Shown here piece by piece: positions 36,248 through 45,750 of a DNA stretch of 64,000 bases; the first letter of the stretch is position 1, and the number at the start of each line of letters is the position of its first letter. The stretch is from Mucilaginibacter mallensis (lineage in GTDB: Bacteria; Bacteroidota; Bacteroidia; Sphingobacteriales; Sphingobacteriaceae), in contig NZ_LT629740.1 in the NCBI RefSeq assembly GCF_900105165.1, positions 2,108,001-2,172,000 on the forward strand. The letters are read 5' to 3'. The notes beneath the pieces are model-generated. The model was not told the DNA's origin. It did not search any database and worked only from the letters and a program-made list of their open reading frames with translations. The position numbers were made by a program, and so were the translations under genes.

Positions 36248-37117
36248 ATGCTCTACGTTTTTTTAAGTATTTGTTGCAGTGTAATCGTTTCCATATTGTT
36301 AAAGTTGGCAAAGCGTTACCAGATAGATGTTTTCCAGGCTATTACCTGGAATTATTCAATGGCCATTTTGCTTACCTGGGTATTTTTAAAACCACAGATA
36401 CAAAGCTTACAATCGGCCCCATTTTATATTTATTCACTACTGGGTTTTTTGTTGCCAACACTTTTTGTTGTAATTGCCGCATCGGTAAGGTTTACAGGTA
36501 TAGTACGTACAGAAATTGCCCAGCGATTATCACTTTTTATACCCATTATAGCAGCTTTTTTGTTATTTGATGAAAAGCCAACTACACTAAAAATTATCGG
36601 CATCGTGTTAGGCTTTGCTGCAATTCTATGTTCTATCCCGTGGAAAAGGGAGCGGTATAAAACCCAAAGGGCTCCTGCTAATTCGTGGATTTATCTGTTT
36701 GTTGTTTTTTTAGGTATGGGTGTGATAGATATATTATTTAAGCAAATGGCTCTGTTTAAAGGTGTGCCGTATGCAACATCGCTTTTACTGGTTTATGTAA
36801 TATCATTTGTGATCGGGTTGTTAGGCTTAGTCTATCTGTTCGCAACAAAAAAAGCAAAATTCTCGTGGCCCCATATTTTCTTCGGGTGGATATTGGGGAT
36901 AGCAAACTTTGGCAATATATTGTTTTACTTAAAGGCGCATCAGGCACTGGCAAGTAGCCCATCAATAGTTTTCTCAGCCATGAATATCGGCGTTATTGTA
37001 TTAGGCTCAGTAGTTGGCCTAATGGTATTTAAGGAAAAGCTAACTGTCATAAATAAAATTGGTATAGCATTAGCTATTGCTGCTATAGTTGTTATTTCTT
37101 ATTCTAATATCCTTTAA
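36248..37117 (+). CDS. EamA/DMT-family transporter
   Basis: This 289 aa membrane protein has about ten transmembrane helices in two halves, each ending in a conserved turn (LFDEKPTTLKIIGIVLGF and VFKEKLTVINKIGIALA), the EamA repeat. Such transporters export amino acids, metabolites or nucleotide sugars; the substrate cannot be assigned. Its stop overlaps the YigZ start by one base (TAATG), so translation is coupled. Inverted TTGATT/AATCAA-rich sequence fills the gap before it. Confidence 0.85.
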   Translation: MLYVFLSICCSVIVSILLKLAKRYQIDVFQAITWNYSMAILLTWVFLKPQIQSLQSAPFYIYSLLGFLLPTLFVVIAASVRFTGIVRTEIAQRLSLFIPIIAAFLLFDEKPTTLKIIGIVLGFAAILCSIPWKRERYKTQRAPANSWIYLFVVFLGMGVIDILFKQMALFKGVPYATSLLLVYVISFVIGLLGLVYLFATKKAKFSWPHIFFGWILGIANFGNILFYLKAHQALASSPSIVFSAMNIGVIVLGSVVGLMVFKEKLTVINKIGIALAIAAIVVISYSNIL

Positions 37118-37725
37118 TGCTTTTTGACGATACTTTTCTCACTATTGATAAACCGGCAGAGGGCATATTTCGTGATCGCGGTAGCAAATTTCTGGCATTT
37201 GTGTATCCTATAAATACCGAAAGCGATATAAAACCATTGCTGACCCAACTAAGGTCAGATCATCCTAAAGCAAATCATCATTGCTGGGCCATGCGTTTAG
37301 GAATTGACCGCTCTGTGTTCCGTACTAATGATGATGGCGAGCCATCTGGAACAGCCGGCAGGCCGATCTTAAATACCTTATTCTCCCGCAATATAACCAA
37401 TGTATTAGTGGTTGTGGTGCGTTACTTTGGCGGTACTTTGCTTGGAGTGCCCGGGCTGATCAATGCCTATCGCACAGCTGCGGAGGAAGCATTGAATACT
37501 GCTGTCGTTATTGAAAAAATGCTGCATGATATTTATACCATTCAGTTCGATTACCAGCAGATGAATGATGTAATGCGCATTATTAAAGAGGATAACCTTA
37601 CCGTTTTAGATCAGCAATTTGATAATACGTGTATTATGAAGATCGGTATACGGCGGATGCAGGTAAATCAGAGTATTGCCAGGTTTGAAAAAGTAAGCGG
37701 AGCGGTAATAAAACTCATCATCTGA
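37117..37725 (+). CDS. YigZ/IMPACT-family protein
   Basis: This 202 aa protein has the UPF0029 N-terminal domain signature DDGEPSGTAGRPIL near residues 69-82 and RYFGGTLLGVPGL near residues 106-118. A ferredoxin-like C-terminal domain follows. In yeast and mammals IMPACT dampens GCN2 signalling; in bacteria the role is unclear, possibly RNA- or peptide-related. It overlaps the EamA stop by one base. Confidence 0.9.
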   Translation: MLFDDTFLTIDKPAEGIFRDRGSKFLAFVYPINTESDIKPLLTQLRSDHPKANHHCWAMRLGIDRSVFRTNDDGEPSGTAGRPILNTLFSRNITNVLVVVVRYFGGTLLGVPGLINAYRTAAEEALNTAVVIEKMLHDIYTIQFDYQQMNDVMRIIKEDNLTVLDQQFDNTCIMKIGIRRMQVNQSIARFEKVSGAVIKLII

Positions 37726-37821
37726 AGACGCTCTTAAAAAGAGTTATTTTAATGAAATTTTAATATAACCAGTGTTTTTTTATATCCTGTTTTAAGCTTT
37801 AAATACTTACTTTAGCACAGT

Positions 37822-39186
37822 ATGCAATCTTTTGAAATCGACAAAACCGACCTGCAGCGCATTAAAGTCGCACTTGAAAGCGATGATGCTGAATTACAAA
37901 GGGTTCTGAAGGAGTATCACCCTTCGGAGATTGCATTGCTTTTTGAGAAACTTCCGCAGGAGGCCAAAGAGAAAATCATCAACATATTGCCAATCGAGGT
38001 GGCATCAGAGGTTATCTCTGAAATGGATGAGGAACACCGCCCCGGGGAACTATTGATAAACCTGCACCCCGATAAGCGTTCAGAGATAGTTGAAGAGCTG
38101 GATTATGACGATGCTACGGATATTATCTCGCAGTTGGATGAGGATGAGCAGCAGGAAATCCTGGAAGATCTTGATCAGGAAGATGCCGATAGTATCCGCG
38201 CCTTATTAAAGTATGATGAGGATACCGCGGGTGGTATCATGAACTCCGAAATTATCAAAGTGAATTTAAACTTTGATAAAAAGGAAGCGCTGGATGAGAT
38301 CATCCGCCAGTCTGAAGAGATGGAGGAGTTTTATACGGTGTATGTGGTTGATGATTCCAATACATTAATAGGCATATTATCCTTAAAAGATGTTGTTAAG
38401 GCCCGTATAAATGCAAAAGTAAAAGATATTGTAAATACCGACTTTGTATTTGTAAAAGCAGAGCTCGATCAGGAAGAAGTAGCCAAATTAATATCACAAT
38501 ATAATTTAACAACCATCCCGGTTGTTGATGACCATATGAAGCTGCTCGGTCGCATTACGGTTGATGATATCATCGATGTAATGGAGCAGGAAAATACCGA
38601 GGATATATTAAAGATCTCCGGTGTATCAGAGGATGAGGAACTGAGCGGTAACTGGCAGGATGCTGTTAAAAGCCGCCTGCCCTGGTTGATCATAAATTTA
38701 GGAACAGCTTACCTAGCTGCATCAATCATCCGTCATTTTGATGCTACAGTAGCACAGTTACCTATACTTGCGGCGTATATGACCATTATTGCCGGTATGG
38801 GTGGTAATTCGGCAACGCAGGCATTGGCTGTAACTGTAAGGCGTATTTCGTTAAGTGATTTGACCGATAGCCAAGCCTATAATACCGTTTTTAAAGAGTT
38901 TTTAGTAGGATTAATAAACGGAGCAGCCAATGGGTTGATCGTATTTTTTATAGCCTTGTTTTATGATGCCAATATTATGCTTGGTCTGGTATTATTCCTG
39001 GCCATGACGGGTAACCTGATTGTAGCCGGCTTAACCGGTGCGTCAATACCATTAATACTTAAAAGGGTAGGGATTGATCCTGCGGTTGCATCATCCATCA
39101 TTATTACAACTTTTACAGACTGTGCGGGCTTTTTACTGCCTTTATGGTTTGCAACACATTTGCTATTACATACACATGTAAAGTAG
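37822..39186 (+). CDS. mgtE: Magnesium transporter MgtE
   Basis: This 454 aa Mg2+ channel has an N-terminal MgtE superhelical domain rich in acidic repeats (about 15-135), a pair of CBS domains (about 140-255) that sense Mg2+, and five membrane helices forming the pore. The pore region has AGMGGNSATQALAVTVRR near residues 331-348. It is a single gene before bioB. Gating by cytosolic Mg2+ through the CBS pair is known for the family. Confidence 0.95.
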   Translation: MQSFEIDKTDLQRIKVALESDDAELQRVLKEYHPSEIALLFEKLPQEAKEKIINILPIEVASEVISEMDEEHRPGELLINLHPDKRSEIVEELDYDDATDIISQLDEDEQQEILEDLDQEDADSIRALLKYDEDTAGGIMNSEIIKVNLNFDKKEALDEIIRQSEEMEEFYTVYVVDDSNTLIGILSLKDVVKARINAKVKDIVNTDFVFVKAELDQEEVAKLISQYNLTTIPVVDDHMKLLGRITVDDIIDVMEQENTEDILKISGVSEDEELSGNWQDAVKSRLPWLIINLGTAYLAASIIRHFDATVAQLPILAAYMTIIAGMGGNSATQALAVTVRRISLSDLTDSQAYNTVFKEFLVGLINGAANGLIVFFIALFYDANIMLGLVLFLAMTGNLIVAGLTGASIPLILKRVGIDPAVASSIIITTFTDCAGFLLPLWFATHLLLHTHVK

Positions 39187-39222
39187 CTTTTACTTAACTT
39201 TGAATTTATAAACAGAATATAC

Positions 39223-40242
39223 ATGACAGCGGTAAGACATAACTGGACAAAAGAAGAGATAGCTGAAATATACCACAAGCCTTTGCTCGACCTTATTTAT
39301 GAGGCGGCAACTATACATCGTGAAAATAAGGATTATGCCGAGGTGCAGATCAGCTCGCTGATATCAATAAAAACAGGCGGTTGCCCCGAGGATTGCGCGT
39401 ATTGTCCGCAAGCGGCGCGTTATAATACAGGTGTTGATGTGCATGCAATTATGCCAAAGCATGAAGTTATAGCCGTAGCCCAAAAAGCTAAGGACGGAGG
39501 CGCATCAAGATTATGCATGGGTGCCGCGTGGCGCGAGGTACGTGATAACAAGGATTTCGACAAGGTGATTGATATGGTAAAGGCCGTCAATGAGTTGGAT
39601 ATGGAAGTATGCTGTACATTGGGCATGCTAACCGAATCGCAGGCACAAAGATTGGCTGATGCGGGTTTATATGCTTACAATCATAACCTGGACACATCAG
39701 AAGAAGACTATAAACGTATTATAACTACACGTAGCTATGATGATCGTTTGCAAACATTAGAACATGTACGTAAAGCGAAAATTACGGTTTGCAGCGGCGG
39801 TATAATAGGCTTAGGCGAAACAGTTGAAGACAGGATCTCAATGCTGAAAACATTATCAAACCTGCCTCAGCACCCGGAATCAGTTCCTGTTAACGCTTTA
39901 GTACCTGTGAAAGGCACTCCGTTAGCAGACCAGCCACGGATCCCTGTTTGGGATATGGTACGTATGATTGCTACCGCGCGTATAATTATGCCTAAGAGTG
40001 TAGTACGTTTATCAGCAGGCCGCACAGAAATGAGCACTGTTGAACAGGCGTTATGCTTTATGGCCGGAGCAAGCTCCATATTTGCAGGGGATAAGCTATT
40101 AACCACACCAAACCCATCATTTGATGAGGATATGGCCATGTTTGAACTGCTGGGCCTAAAACCACGTAAAGCCTTTAAAAATGGTCGTCCGGGTGAGAGT
40201 AAAGAGATTAAGGAAATGAGTATTAATGAGGTGATTGGGTAA
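39223..40242 (+). CDS. bioB: Biotin synthase
   Basis: BioB inserts sulfur into dethiobiotin. The protein is 339 aa. The radical SAM motif is C54, C58, C61 ([12 protein letters not shown]). [15 protein letters not shown] and [24 protein letters not shown] are family blocks, the second holding the cluster-binding Arg. Other biotin genes are absent nearby. It is followed within 49 bp by a zinc-ribbon protein and a SAM hydrolase on the same strand. Confidence 0.96.
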   Translation: MTAVRHNWTKEEIAEIYHKPLLDLIYEAATIHRENKDYAEVQISSLISIKTGGCPEDCAYCPQAARYNTGVDVHAIMPKHEVIAVAQKAKDGGASRLCMGAAWREVRDNKDFDKVIDMVKAVNELDMEVCCTLGMLTESQAQRLADAGLYAYNHNLDTSEEDYKRIITTRSYDDRLQTLEHVRKAKITVCSGGIIGLGETVEDRISMLKTLSNLPQHPESVPVNALVPVKGTPLADQPRIPVWDMVRMIATARIIMPKSVVRLSAGRTEMSTVEQALCFMAGASSIFAGDKLLTTPNPSFDEDMAMFELLGLKPRKAFKNGRPGESKEIKEMSINEVIG

Positions 40243-40291
40243 TAGTTGATCAGAGACTGGTGATTAGAGATTATAGTGAAATCCGGGTAAT

Positions 40292-40591
40292 ATGAAACTC
40301 CTTTGGTGTTGGCGATGTAAGATGGATGTGCCGATGCTGGATGATGTTGAGTTTGCAAGAGCCAAAGAACTTTATAGCCTGGGATTTAAAATCACTACGC
40401 CGGACAGATTTAAACCACTGCTTGATTATCATAACAATTTAACGGGCTTTCATATCGCTGATGATGAGTATAATGCCATAATGCATCATCAAATCAGTCA
40501 ATATGGACCCGAATGTGAAAATTGTGGTAAGCCATATCGTACATCATTAGCTTCATTTTGTGCGGCTTGCGGGAATAAAAGAACAATGTGA
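40292..40591 (+). CDS. Small zinc-ribbon protein
   Basis: This 99 aa protein has a cysteine pair at each end: C6/C9 (WCWRC) and C75/C78 (CENC) with C90/C93 (CAAC). That pattern suggests one or two zinc-ribbon sites. The middle contains DDVEFARAKELYSLGF and HIADDEYNAIMHH, a helical region. It lies between bioB and the SAM hydrolase, with 7 bp before the latter. I do not recognise a function. Its cysteines, spacing and tight context make it a real gene rather than a shadow. Confidence 0.7.
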   Translation: MKLLWCWRCKMDVPMLDDVEFARAKELYSLGFKITTPDRFKPLLDYHNNLTGFHIADDEYNAIMHHQISQYGPECENCGKPYRTSLASFCAACGNKRTM

Positions 40592-40598
40592 TTTCACC

Positions 40599-41504
40599 AT
40601 GCATAAACGCCTAATCTTAAGTATTGCTTTATTACTGCTGTTTGTTCAATTCTCCATTGCTCAAAACAAGATCGTCGTTTTTCAGTCGGATTTTGGGTTG
40701 AAGGATGGAGCAGTTTCAGCGATGAAGGGTGTGGCAATGGGCGTTTCCCCAGATCTTAAATTATTCGATCTTACCCACGAGATACCCAACTATAATATAT
40801 GGGAGGCATCCTATCGTTTGTACCAAACGGTGCCTTACTGGCCTGCCGGGACTTTATTTGTATCGGTTGTTGATCCGGGAGTTGGCACCAGCCGTAAATC
40901 GGTAGTGCTTAAAACAAAAACGGGGCAGTTTATTGTTACACCGGATAATGGCACTTTAACCCTGATAGCCGAATCACTCGGCATTGCAGAACTGCGCGAG
41001 ATAGACGAAAAAGTAAACCGACGCAATGGTTCGCAGGATTCTTATACCTTTCATGGCAGGGATGTTTATGCTTACACCGCAGCGCGATTGGCCGCCGGTG
41101 TCATCACCTATGAACAGGTTGGCCCTGTGTTGCCACTTAATATTGTAAGCATTCCATATCAAAAAGCGGTACTGGAAAATGGTGTATTAAAGGGTGACAT
41201 CCCCATACTTGATGTGCAATATGGTAATGTGTGGACTAATATAGATGCCAGTTTGTTTGCTAAGCTCAATCTCAAATTTGGTGGTATATTGCAGGTATCT
41301 ATCTTTCACGATCACAAAAAAGTTTACGAAGGAGCAATGCCTTATTGCCAAACCTTTGCCGTTGTACCTGTTGGCAAACCGCTTGCTTATATCAATAGCC
41401 TGATGCAGTTGTCATTCGCCTTAAATCAGGGCGATTTTGCTAAGGATTATCATGTTGGGAGTGGGGGAGATTGGAGCGTGGAAATCACGATAACACACAA
41501 ATAA
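40599..41504 (+). CDS. Secreted SAM hydrolase (DUF62, adenosine-forming)
   Basis: This 301 aa member of the SAM hydroxide adenosyltransferase/fluorinase superfamily keeps the triad D92 (VVDPGVGT), R99 and H152 (FHGRDVYAY), together with TPDNG. These enzymes split SAM into adenosine and methionine. Unusually, the protein begins with a signal peptide, LILSIALLLLFVQFSIAQ, so it should be exported. I chose ATG 40599, since a frame to 40560 overlaps the upstream gene. It lies 7 bp after a zinc-ribbon gene, downstream of bioB. Confidence 0.88.
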   Translation: MHKRLILSIALLLLFVQFSIAQNKIVVFQSDFGLKDGAVSAMKGVAMGVSPDLKLFDLTHEIPNYNIWEASYRLYQTVPYWPAGTLFVSVVDPGVGTSRKSVVLKTKTGQFIVTPDNGTLTLIAESLGIAELREIDEKVNRRNGSQDSYTFHGRDVYAYTAARLAAGVITYEQVGPVLPLNIVSIPYQKAVLENGVLKGDIPILDVQYGNVWTNIDASLFAKLNLKFGGILQVSIFHDHKKVYEGAMPYCQTFAVVPVGKPLAYINSLMQLSFALNQGDFAKDYHVGSGGDWSVEITITHK

Positions 41505-41512
41505 TAAACCCA

Positions 41513-41597
41513 TGTCATTGCGAGGAGGAACGACGAAGCAACCTCGTCGCATGCATAAGAACGCGACGAGGTTGCCGCGCTATCGCTCGCAATGACA
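41513..41597. repeat. GTCATTGCGAG cruciform repeat
   Basis: The outer arms TGTCATTGCGAG (41513-41524) and CTCGCAATGACA (41586-41597) are perfect. The inner arms at 41538-41550 and 41563-41575 are perfect 13-mers. It lies between two convergent genes. Confidence 0.85.
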
Positions 41598-41610
41598 ATA
41601 TTAATAAATG

Positions 41611-42489
41611 TTACACTTTCGCGCCTAAAACCCAGCGCCAGGCCCAACGGGTGGCGTTGTTAAGGCCTTTCCAGCTATCTACAAACTCAATAATATCGTG
41701 CAGGCACTTATCGGCAAATTTCTGTTTAAAGTTTTTTGAGGCGAGCTCGTACACCTTATCCGGGTTTTCCATGCCGATGCGCTCATATATTTCTCGTTTA
41801 ACATACATGGTGCGTACAAAGTAAATATTAAGCAAAATTACATAGCTGTAGAGCGTGCGTTTAATGTATCCGGCTTTGGCGGAGTATGTTTTTAGTAAGC
41901 TTTTAGTGAAAAGGATATGTCGCGCCTCCTCAATATTATGCAGATCGAACATCTTGCGTAAAACCTGGTAAACCTGCGGGTTTTTACGGGTATAGTTGCC
42001 ATAAACATCAGTTACCAGTTCAACTGATACGCTGCCCATAAACAGGTAGTCAGCAGGGAGGTATTTATTGCTGAAATGCCCAATGAACTTATGCATACCC
42101 GATTGCTTAATGGGTTTGCCGCTTATTTGCATTATCGCCTGTGTAAACATTTCCTGGTGCCTGAATTCTTCAATCAGTTCGCGCAGTAAAAAACGGTGTT
42201 CCACATTATCTGCCGGTAAGGTAAGCAGGTGGCGGGTCATGAAAAGGCAGAACAAACATTCGCCCCAGGCGTAGGAGGCGATCACCTGTACCAATTCATG
42301 CCGACCGAGTTCCAGTTTCTGCGTATCGGTTAGTGTATTATAGATGTCCAGCCCCTGTAAAGAGGTTAAAATTTCAGGCAAAAATATTTCTTCAGGCTTG
42401 GGTTGTTCATGCCAGGGGATATAGGTTTCCGGCATAAGCGGATGCTCTTTGCTTATCTTTATCAGTCGCTCAATTTCTTTTACATCCAT
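41611..42489 (-). CDS. AurF-like diiron oxygenase
   Basis: This 292 aa member of the p-aminobenzoate N-oxygenase (AurF) family has two ExxH motifs at residues 108-111 (EFRH) and 188-191 (EARH). Further carboxylate or His residues (E77, E157, H184) could complete the diiron site. The typical substrate class is aromatic amines, but substrates of non-biosynthetic members are unknown. No biosynthetic cluster surrounds it. It is convergent with the SAM hydrolase gene. Confidence 0.8.
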   Translation of the reverse strand: MDVKEIERLIKISKEHPLMPETYIPWHEQPKPEEIFLPEILTSLQGLDIYNTLTDTQKLELGRHELVQVIASYAWGECLFCLFMTRHLLTLPADNVEHRFLLRELIEEFRHQEMFTQAIMQISGKPIKQSGMHKFIGHFSNKYLPADYLFMGSVSVELVTDVYGNYTRKNPQVYQVLRKMFDLHNIEEARHILFTKSLLKTYSAKAGYIKRTLYSYVILLNIYFVRTMYVKREIYERIGMENPDKVYELASKNFKQKFADKCLHDIIEFVDSWKGLNNATRWAWRWVLGAKV

Positions 42490-42506
42490 AATTTAATGCC
42501 AGGATA

Positions 42507-42540
42507 CTTGTAGAGACGCAAAGTATTGCGTCTCTACAAG
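42507..42540. repeat. GAGACGCAA palindrome, longest copy
   Basis: A 34 nt near-perfect palindrome with arms CTTGTAGAGACGCAA and TTGCGTCTCTACAAG. It is the sixth copy of this family in the window. Confidence 0.85.
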
Positions 42541-42572
42541 TATAATAACGGAAATTTTGAGTAATGGTTGCC

Positions 42573-44717
42573 TTACTCCGCGATCAAACCGCGTTTTTGT
42601 TCCATCGCTTTAATACTTGGATCATGGCCCCTGAAATCGCGGTACATTTTACCATATTCAATAGTATTGCCTCTTGATAATATCATATCGCGGAAACGCT
42701 GGCCATTTGCACGGGTTAAACCGCCATTTTCTTTAAACCAGGCGAAGGCATCATCATCCAGCATCTCTGTCCATAAATAAGCATAATAACCAGCCGCATA
42801 GCCGTTGGCCCAAATGTGTAAGAAATAACTTGAACGATAACGAGGCGGTACCTGTGATAAGTTCAGTCCTGTTTTGGCAAGCGATGCGGCTTCAAATTTA
42901 TCTACATCTTGTAATGGCGCGCTGGCCGGTAATTGGTGCCATTGCATATCCAGCGAAGCAGCTGCCAGTATCTCGGTTAAGGAATAGCCCTGATTAAAGG
43001 TAGCGGCCTTTTTTATTTTATCAACCAAAACCTGCGGCATAGGCTGGCCGGTTTTGTAATGGGTAGCATAATGCTGCAATACCTGCGGATATAATGCCCA
43101 GTGCTCATTAAACTGTGACGGAAACTCCACAAAATCACGGGCTACGTTAGTGCCTGATAAGGTAAGATATTGCTGATCACCAAAGAAACCATGCAGGGCA
43201 TGGCCAAATTCATGGAACATAGTAGTAACATCATCAAAACTGATTAATGCGGGCTGACCGGGGGCTGGTTTAGTGAAATTGCACACATTATATATTACAG
43301 GTTTTGTACCCAGTAATTTCGATTGATCAACCATATTACTCATCCACGCGCCGCCTGATTTATTGTCGCGCTTAAAGTAATCGCAGTAAAACAAACCTAT
43401 TTGTGAGCCGTCTTTGTCTATCACGTCAAATACACGCACATCTTTTTGATAAACCGGAATATCATGGCGTTCCTTAAATGTTAAGCCGTAAAGCTGGTTG
43501 GCCGCGTAGAATACACCGTTCTGCAATACATTATTGATTTCAAAATAAGGCTTGATCTCGCTTTCATTCAGGTCGAATTTCTGCTTGCGAACCTGTTCAG
43601 CATAAAAATTCCAATCGTAAGGTTGTAGCTGAAAGCCTCCTTTTTGTTGGTCTATAACTTTTTGTATGTCGGCAGCCTCGCTTTTGGCTTTTGCTGTGGC
43701 AGCAGGAACTAGTTGAGCGAAGAATTTGTCAACCGCCTGTGGTGTTTTTGCCATTTGATCCTGCAAAACCCATGAGGCATAGTCAGGATAGCCCAGTAAT
43801 TTGGCTTTTTCAGCACGTAGTTTGGCTATCTGAACAATGGTTGTACGAGTATCGTTTGAGTCGCTTTTTTCGGCACGTGTATATGATGCATTAAATAATT
43901 TTTCGCGGGTTGCCCGGTTTGCTAATGATTGCAGTAGGGGTTGTTGCGTAGTATTCTGTAAAGCTATAAGGTATTTACCATCAAGCTTTTTTGCTTTTGC
44001 ATTTTGCGCCAGCGCATCTTTATCGCCTTGTGATAGTCCGGCAAGTTCGCTAGTATCACTAATTGCCAATGCACCTGCCTTGGCGGCTGCCAGTAATTGA
44101 TTGGTATATTTAGCGCTAAGCGAAGCTAGCTGCTCATTAAACTTTTTGAGGACTATTTTATCATTGTCTGCAAGTTTTGCACCGGCCAGCACAAACTCCA
44201 GGTAGTCATATTCAACCAAACGGGCCGATTCGGGGTCGAGCTTAAGTTGCGCCCGGTTATTATATATTGCTTCAATACGTTTAAATAGTTTAGCATTCAA
44301 ATGTATGGCATCCTGATGAGCTGCAAGTTTAGGGGCTACTTCCTCTTGTATTTTTTGTAGGACGCTATCAGTATTAGCACCTGTAACCGTGTTGAAAATG
44401 TTATTTACCCGTTGCAATAACACACCGCTTTTTTCCATTGCCACAAATGTGTTTTCAAATGTTGGCGCATCAGGGTTGCTGGCTATTTTTTCCATTTCAG
44501 CCAGCTGTTGTTTCATGCCCTCTTCAAATGCAGGCTCATAATCCGAGTCTTTTATCTTATCAAACGGCGGAGCCTGGAAAGGTAAGGTACTTGCTGTAAG
44601 CAAAGGATTGGATGATGCAGAATCAGCGCTATTGCCTGCTGATGTGCCTGTATTGTTTTTGCACGAGGTCATAATTCCCACGAATACTGCTAATGGTAGT
44701 ATAAATAGAGTTTTCAT
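42573..44717 (-). CDS. M3-family peptidase (peptidyl-dipeptidase Dcp-like)
   Basis: This 714 aa zinc peptidase has a lipoprotein signal (LPLAVFVGIMTSC, Cys19) and the HExxH site in TMFHEFGHALHGFFGD near residue 500. An upstream helical domain carries the EE-rich N-terminus of the Dcp group. It would remove dipeptides from peptide C-termini in the periplasm or at the outer membrane. The distant third zinc ligand lies in the expected C-terminal helical region. It stands alone. Confidence 0.93.
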   Translation of the reverse strand: MKTLFILPLAVFVGIMTSCKNNTGTSAGNSADSASSNPLLTASTLPFQAPPFDKIKDSDYEPAFEEGMKQQLAEMEKIASNPDAPTFENTFVAMEKSGVLLQRVNNIFNTVTGANTDSVLQKIQEEVAPKLAAHQDAIHLNAKLFKRIEAIYNNRAQLKLDPESARLVEYDYLEFVLAGAKLADNDKIVLKKFNEQLASLSAKYTNQLLAAAKAGALAISDTSELAGLSQGDKDALAQNAKAKKLDGKYLIALQNTTQQPLLQSLANRATREKLFNASYTRAEKSDSNDTRTTIVQIAKLRAEKAKLLGYPDYASWVLQDQMAKTPQAVDKFFAQLVPAATAKAKSEAADIQKVIDQQKGGFQLQPYDWNFYAEQVRKQKFDLNESEIKPYFEINNVLQNGVFYAANQLYGLTFKERHDIPVYQKDVRVFDVIDKDGSQIGLFYCDYFKRDNKSGGAWMSNMVDQSKLLGTKPVIYNVCNFTKPAPGQPALISFDDVTTMFHEFGHALHGFFGDQQYLTLSGTNVARDFVEFPSQFNEHWALYPQVLQHYATHYKTGQPMPQVLVDKIKKAATFNQGYSLTEILAAASLDMQWHQLPASAPLQDVDKFEAASLAKTGLNLSQVPPRYRSSYFLHIWANGYAAGYYAYLWTEMLDDDAFAWFKENGGLTRANGQRFRDMILSRGNTIEYGKMYRDFRGHDPSIKAMEQKRGLIAE

Positions 44718-44802
44718 AATGTTTTAAAACGTTGAAATTACGAAAATCCTATATATTGCGCTATATTAAAATTGAGGTTTCCGGATGCATAATGCATTGA
44801 TT

Positions 44803-45750
44803 ATGAATTTTATCAGATATAAGCTTTTAGGGCCAATTGGGCTCATCATATTTGTTTTTGCGATGATCGTTAGCTCATGTAACAGGGGACGCGTAGCACA
44901 TCATGAGGAAAAGAAAAAGGATTCCCTGTCTTTTAAGCCGGTATATGGCATTCCTTTTACCGAAGTGCGCAGGCGTTTGAAGAACGGAATGTCATTTGAT
45001 AACAATGGTTTCCAAACGGAGCCATCGTACAAAATTACCTTTTTGGCTAACGACTCGGCAAGTGTATATAGTCCGGAGAAAAAGCAATTCATTAACTTTT
45101 TTGTGTTTATGGAGGGGGACTCCATTTTTAACGTAGCACGCTCGTATTTTAAAATGATGCAGATGAGTAAGGATAGCCTGAAACTACAGGTGCTGGAAGT
45201 GCAGGGTGATACGCTGCATATGAAGCACTCATTAGTTTACATGACCTTTTACTCCAATGATTATCTAAAAAATGTATTAAAAACCAATGCTGCCACATTG
45301 GGCAAACCCGATCGCAACGACACGCTGTTCATTAAAAAGAAAGCCGAATTAGCTAATAGGATACCCGACAGCGCTTTTTCTGCACGTATACCGGTTACTA
45401 TGGAAAGCAGAAGTCCGCGAGTTACGGTTAAGTATCTGAAAATAAAGCCCGATGTATCCAATAATTTTGATGATTCCGATGGGTATATGAATCCTGAGTT
45501 TAACATCACCATTAATAAGGCCTATGAAGGTTTCTCTTATTCATTTTGGGCGTTTGTTGATGATAAAGGGCAAATGTATTTCGATAGGTCGGTAGATTAT
45601 ATTATGCCGGAGTACAGGGAATCAACTACCAAAACCATAAAAGCTATTATTGATGGGTATTTAAAATACTACCTTATTGTTAAACCCGGTAATACATTGG
45701 GAATAGTGCATACCAGTGCGGTGCTTTTGAATGTGGTAGGGCGGAAGTAG
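44803..45750 (+). CDS. Hypothetical lipoprotein
   Basis: This 315 aa protein has a lipoprotein signal with lipobox MIVSSC. I chose ATG 44803 (MNFIRYKLLG), although the frame also opens at 44785 (MHNALI). After a polar linker it contains a beta-rich C-terminal region (FSYSFWAFVDDKGQMYF), with VRRRLKNGMSFDNNGF near residue 50. I do not recognise a family. It is divergent from the M3 peptidase gene and is followed by a long non-coding gap. Confidence 0.65.
   Translation: MNFIRYKLLGPIGLIIFVFAMIVSSCNRGRVAHHEEKKKDSLSFKPVYGIPFTEVRRRLKNGMSFDNNGFQTEPSYKITFLANDSASVYSPEKKQFINFFVFMEGDSIFNVARSYFKMMQMSKDSLKLQVLEVQGDTLHMKHSLVYMTFYSNDYLKNVLKTNAATLGKPDRNDTLFIKKKAELANRIPDSAFSARIPVTMESRSPRVTVKYLKIKPDVSNNFDDSDGYMNPEFNITINKAYEGFSYSFWAFVDDKGQMYFDRSVDYIMPEYRESTTKTIKAIIDGYLKYYLIVKPGNTLGIVHTSAVLLNVVGRK

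Noticed and set aside
41471..41824. A 117-codon frame overlapping the end of the SAM hydrolase gene
   Set aside because: It reads through a GTCATTGCGAG repeat and antisense to the AurF-like gene; it is a repeat-derived artefact.
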